64,000 nucleotides of DNA from Pseudomonas fluorescens (lineage in GTDB: Bacteria; Pseudomonadota; Gammaproteobacteria; Pseudomonadales; Pseudomonadaceae), in contig NZ_MSDF01000016.1 in the NCBI RefSeq assembly GCF_002022275.1, positions 188,301 through 252,300 on the forward strand, in the 5' to 3' direction. The notes beneath the pieces were generated by a model. It made no database searches. It was not told the origin of the DNA and saw only the letters and a list, made by a program, of their open reading frames with translations. Positions 61,889 through 64,000 of this stretch are shown here, piece by piece. The position numbers and the translations under genes were made by a program. Within the stretch, counting starts at the first letter, position 1. Each line of letters opens with the position of its first letter.

Positions 61889-62174
61889 AGAGGGAATCCC
61901 CGGCCTGCCTGTACCAAGGTTCCCAAAACGGGCTGGGGCTATGGGCGCTGTGCCGCATAAGCCCCGGGTGTAAAGAAGGGAGTTCCCGGCCTGCCTGTAC
62001 CAGGGCTCCCAAAACGGGGTGAAGCCAAAGGCTTCGGTGTTAAAGAGGGAATCCCCGGCCTGCCTGTACCGAGGTTCCCGAAACGGGTGTGGGGCGCGAC
62101 GCGATCCGCATCAAGCACCCCGGGTGTAAAGAGGGGATTCTCGGCCTGCCTGTACCAAGGTCCCCGAAACTGGG
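61889..62174. repeat. Four interspersed 44-bp repeats with hairpin spacers
   Basis: Units at 61889-61932, 61974-62018, 62044-62087 and 62130-62174 share CGGCCTGCCTGTACC exactly and form imperfect stems (GGGAATCC...GGTTCCC). The spacers (41, 25 and 42 bp) are unlike each other but each contains its own stem (GGGGCT/AGCCCC, GAAGCC/GGCTTC, GGGGCG/CACCCC) followed by a TGTAAAG-like lead into the next unit. Confidence 0.85.
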
Positions 62175-62245
62175 TAGTACTGGGGTTGTTGCAGGGCGCG
62201 TGCCAAAGTTTGCAATGTGTGCCAAAAAATTTCTCCAGAAAGCGC

Positions 62246-62276
62246 AAAGCCCCGGAATACGGGGCTTTGGTGTTTT
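62246..62276. terminator. Terminator-like hairpin
   Basis: AAAGCCCCG, loop GAATA, CGGGGCTTT, followed on the + strand by GGTGTTTTC. It probably ends transcription coming through the repeat block. Confidence 0.65.
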
Positions 62277-62377
62277 CAGGATTTAATGTTTTCTTAATTG
62301 GGCGCGTGTTTCGGGCGTTGGATCCGTGCCCGATGCCGGTTCGTGGTGCATTGAAGCGGTGCACAGTCCTGGAACTT

Positions 62378-62510
62378 GATCGTTCCCACGCTCCGCGTGG
62401 AAATGCATCGTGTGACGCTCCGCGTCACCATTGCACCGATCTAACGTTGCGGTGAGGCTTGGACGCGGAGCGTCCGGGGAGGCATTCCCACGCGGAGCGT
62501 GGGAACGATC
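62378..62510. repeat. GTTCCCACGCTCCGCGTGG-type palindromic element
   Basis: GATCGTTCCCACG at the left and CGTGGGAACGATC at the right are exact inverses; between them lie GACGCTCCGCGTC and GGACGCGGAGCGTCC stems. It ends 2 bp before the ntrC stop codon. The family is distinct from the REPINs and the 48.8 kb element. Confidence 0.8.
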
Positions 62511-62512
62511 AA

Positions 62513-63949
62513 CTAGCCCTCATCACCCTCATCATCATCCCCACCATCCACCTTCATGCCCAACTCCTTGATCTTGCGCGTCAGGGTGTTGCGGCCCCAG
62601 CCCAGCAGCACGGCGGCGTCGCGGCGGCGGCCGGCGGTGTGTTTCAGGGCGGTTTCGATCATGATCCGCTCGAACGCCGGTACGGCGCTGTCCAGCAGGT
62701 TCGACTGGCCACGTGCCAGGGCCTGATCGGCCCATTGGCGCAGTGCCTGCTCCCAGTTGGTCACCGGGGCCGAATCCTGCGGCAGGCTCAACAGCTCCGG
62801 CGGCAGGTCGCTGATGTGCACTTCGCGCCCGGACGCCATCACGGTGATCCAGCGGCAGGTGTTCTCCAGCTGACGCACGTTGCCCGGCCACGGCAGGTTT
62901 TTCAGGTATTCCTCGGTCTCGCTTTTCAGCAATTTCGGCTCAACTGCCAGTTCTTGCGCCGCACGGCTGAGGAAGTGGCGGGCCAGCGTCGGAATGTCTT
63001 CGCGGCGGTCCGACATGCGCGGAATGTGGATGCGGATCACGTTGAGGCGGTGGAACAAGTCCTCACGGAATTTGCCCGCGTGCACCAGGGTTTCGAGGTT
63101 CTGGTGGGTCGCCGCGATGATGCGCACGTCGACCTTGACCGGCGTGTGCCCGCCAACGCGATAGAACTCACCATCGGCCAGCACGCGCAGCAAGCGCGTT
63201 TGGGTGTCAGCCGGCATATCGCCGATTTCATCAAGGAACAGCGTGCCACCGTCCGCCTGTTCAAAGCGCCCGCGACGCAGGTTGGCTGCACCGGTGAACG
63301 CGCCTTTCTCATGGCCGAACAGCTCGGACTCCATCAAATCCTTGGGAATCGCCGCCATGTTCAGCGCGATAAACGGCGAAGCCGCTCGCGGGCTGTGACG
63401 GTGCAGCGCATGCGCCACCAGCTCTTTACCGGTGCCCGATTCGCCGTTGATCAGCACGGTGATGTTGGAGTGGCTCAAGCGCCCGATGGCGCGAAACACT
63501 TCCTGCATCGCCGGCGCTTCGCCGATGATTTCCGGGGTGCGGGTCAGGGCCGGTGGGGCTTCCTGATTTTGCTGTTCCTGGGCGTGCTGGTTGGCGCGCT
63601 TGACCAGCGCCACGGCCTCGTCCACGTCGAACGGCTTGGGCAGGTATTCAAAGGCGCCGCCCTGGTAAGACGCGACAGCGCTGTCCAGGTCGGAGTGCGC
63701 GGTCATGATGATCACCGGCAAGCGCGGGTGCTGCTCGCGAATCCGCGCCAGCAAGTCCAGGCCACTGGCGCCGGGCATGCGGATGTCGGAGATGATCACG
63801 TCCGGCTGCTGGCGAGCCAGGCGGCTCATCACCCCATCGGCGCTGTCGAAGCTCTGGGTGGTCATGCCTTCCTGTTGCAAGGCTTTCTCGAGGACCCAGC
63901 GGATAGAACGGTCGTCATCGACGATCCAGACAGTTTCACTACGGCTCAT
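62513..63949 (-). CDS. ntrC: Nitrogen regulation response regulator NtrC
   Basis: 478 residues: receiver domain 5-120 with D55; AAA+ domain with GESGTGKE (169-176), GAFTG sigma-54 loop (216-220) and [16 protein letters not shown]-terminal Fis-type helix-turn-helix (about 435-465, [23 protein letters not shown]). Activates sigma-54 promoters under nitrogen limitation. Its start overlaps the ntrB stop by 4 bases. Confidence 0.96.
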   Translation of the reverse strand: MSRSETVWIVDDDRSIRWVLEKALQQEGMTTQSFDSADGVMSRLARQQPDVIISDIRMPGASGLDLLARIREQHPRLPVIIMTAHSDLDSAVASYQGGAFEYLPKPFDVDEAVALVKRANQHAQEQQNQEAPPALTRTPEIIGEAPAMQEVFRAIGRLSHSNITVLINGESGTGKELVAHALHRHSPRAASPFIALNMAAIPKDLMESELFGHEKGAFTGAANLRRGRFEQADGGTLFLDEIGDMPADTQTRLLRVLADGEFYRVGGHTPVKVDVRIIAATHQNLETLVHAGKFREDLFHRLNVIRIHIPRMSDRREDIPTLARHFLSRAAQELAVEPKLLKSETEEYLKNLPWPGNVRQLENTCRWITVMASGREVHISDLPPELLSLPQDSAPVTNWEQALRQWADQALARGQSNLLDSAVPAFERIMIETALKHTAGRRRDAAVLLGWGRNTLTRKIKELGMKVDGGDDDEGDEG

Positions 63950-64000
63950 GTCGATGGGGCTCCTTGTTCCAGTGGCAGAAAGATCGAGAAGGTGGTGTGG
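63946..64000 (-). CDS. ntrB: Nitrogen regulation sensor kinase NtrB (C-terminal end only)
   Basis: Only the last 17 residues are present, THTFSIFLPLE-like ([17 protein letters not shown]), the standard end of the NtrB ATPase domain. The ATGA overlap with ntrC confirms the operon. The rest lies beyond the right edge. Confidence 0.85.
   Translation of the reverse strand, partial: HTTFSIFLPLEQGAPST

Noticed and set aside
61449..62012. N-terminal extension of TrmL up to 62012
   Set aside because: It would read through the repeat block and oppose a credible + strand gene; TrmL homologues start at the MFHVILFQPE position.
61889..62174. CRISPR array
   Set aside because: Only four units, repeats diverge by several bases, spacers contain their own hairpins, and no cas genes are present.

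Overview
The window reads as a chromosomal segment of a Pseudomonas of the fluorescens group. Protein sequences, gene order (yrfG-nudE-cysQ, yggX-mutY-asmA, hisB-hisH-DUF2164-hisA-hisF, rhodanese-grxC-secB, ntrBC) and the many GTGGGAGC...GCTCCCAC REP/REPIN elements are all typical of that group. Most of it is GC-rich core genome. About 6.3 kb (21.2-27.5 kb) is clearly AT-richer accessory DNA lying against a tRNA-Thr gene.

Layout. 0-4.3 kb: 3' region of fdhD, a LysR regulator, the BON-LysM protein Kbp, YrfG, and the nudE-cysQ pair. 4.3-9.2 kb: a YiiD-type thioesterase and the C4-dicarboxylate two-component pair dctB-dctD, then a lone rfbB. 9.3-13.5 kb: a large kinase/aminotransferase fusion followed by agmatine deiminase. 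14-20.5 kb: a TonB-dependent siderophore receptor divergent from an OprD-type porin, a tautomerase-SDR pair, an AraC regulator and a membrane protein. 20.5-27.9 kb: accessory region, starting with a DUF3077 gene carrying a structured leader, then uncharacterised membrane and soluble proteins, decayed gene pieces, a TIR-like plus SLATT/DUF4231 gene pair, and a convergent gene with a deoxyribosyltransferase-like C-terminus, ending at tRNA-Thr. 28-30.7 kb: a DUF2790 protein and two tandem BcsQ/MinD-like ATPases without cellulose synthase genes. 30.9-35.1 kb: a methyltransferase and a polar amino acid ABC transporter. 35.6-43.1 kb: gabP, an alpha/beta hydrolase, a bile-acid/arsenite-type transporter, a membrane glycosyltransferase, three small envelope proteins and tRNA-Phe. 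43.2-49 kb: yggX, mutY, an AsmA protein and an OFA-family MFS transporter. 49-52 kb: histidine biosynthesis. 52-64 kb: a solute-binding protein, a Vps62-related protein, an envelope cluster (YibQ-like deacetylase, CtpA, EnvC), gpmI, rhodanese-grxC-secB, trmL, and ntrC with the end of ntrB.

The most promising system is the operon at 24312-25656: a small TIR-like (DUF1863/ThsB-like) protein followed 13 bp later by a protein with two 2-TM modules of DUF4231/SLATT type. This fits a sensor or nucleotide-signalling enzyme paired with a membrane-disrupting effector. The neighbouring genes, some with similarity to abortive-infection or nucleotide-processing families, and several broken genes suggest a small defence-type island at a tRNA hot spot. 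No integrase, transposase or phage structural gene is visible.

Other notable items are the orphan tandem BcsQ-like ATPases with altered P-loops and matching upstream motifs, an SDR lacking its catalytic tyrosine, a terminator inside the divergent siderophore-receptor/porin intergenic region, a four-unit interspersed repeat near ntrC, and three perfect DnaA boxes within 1 kb. All function calls come from reading the sequence; no database search was run.
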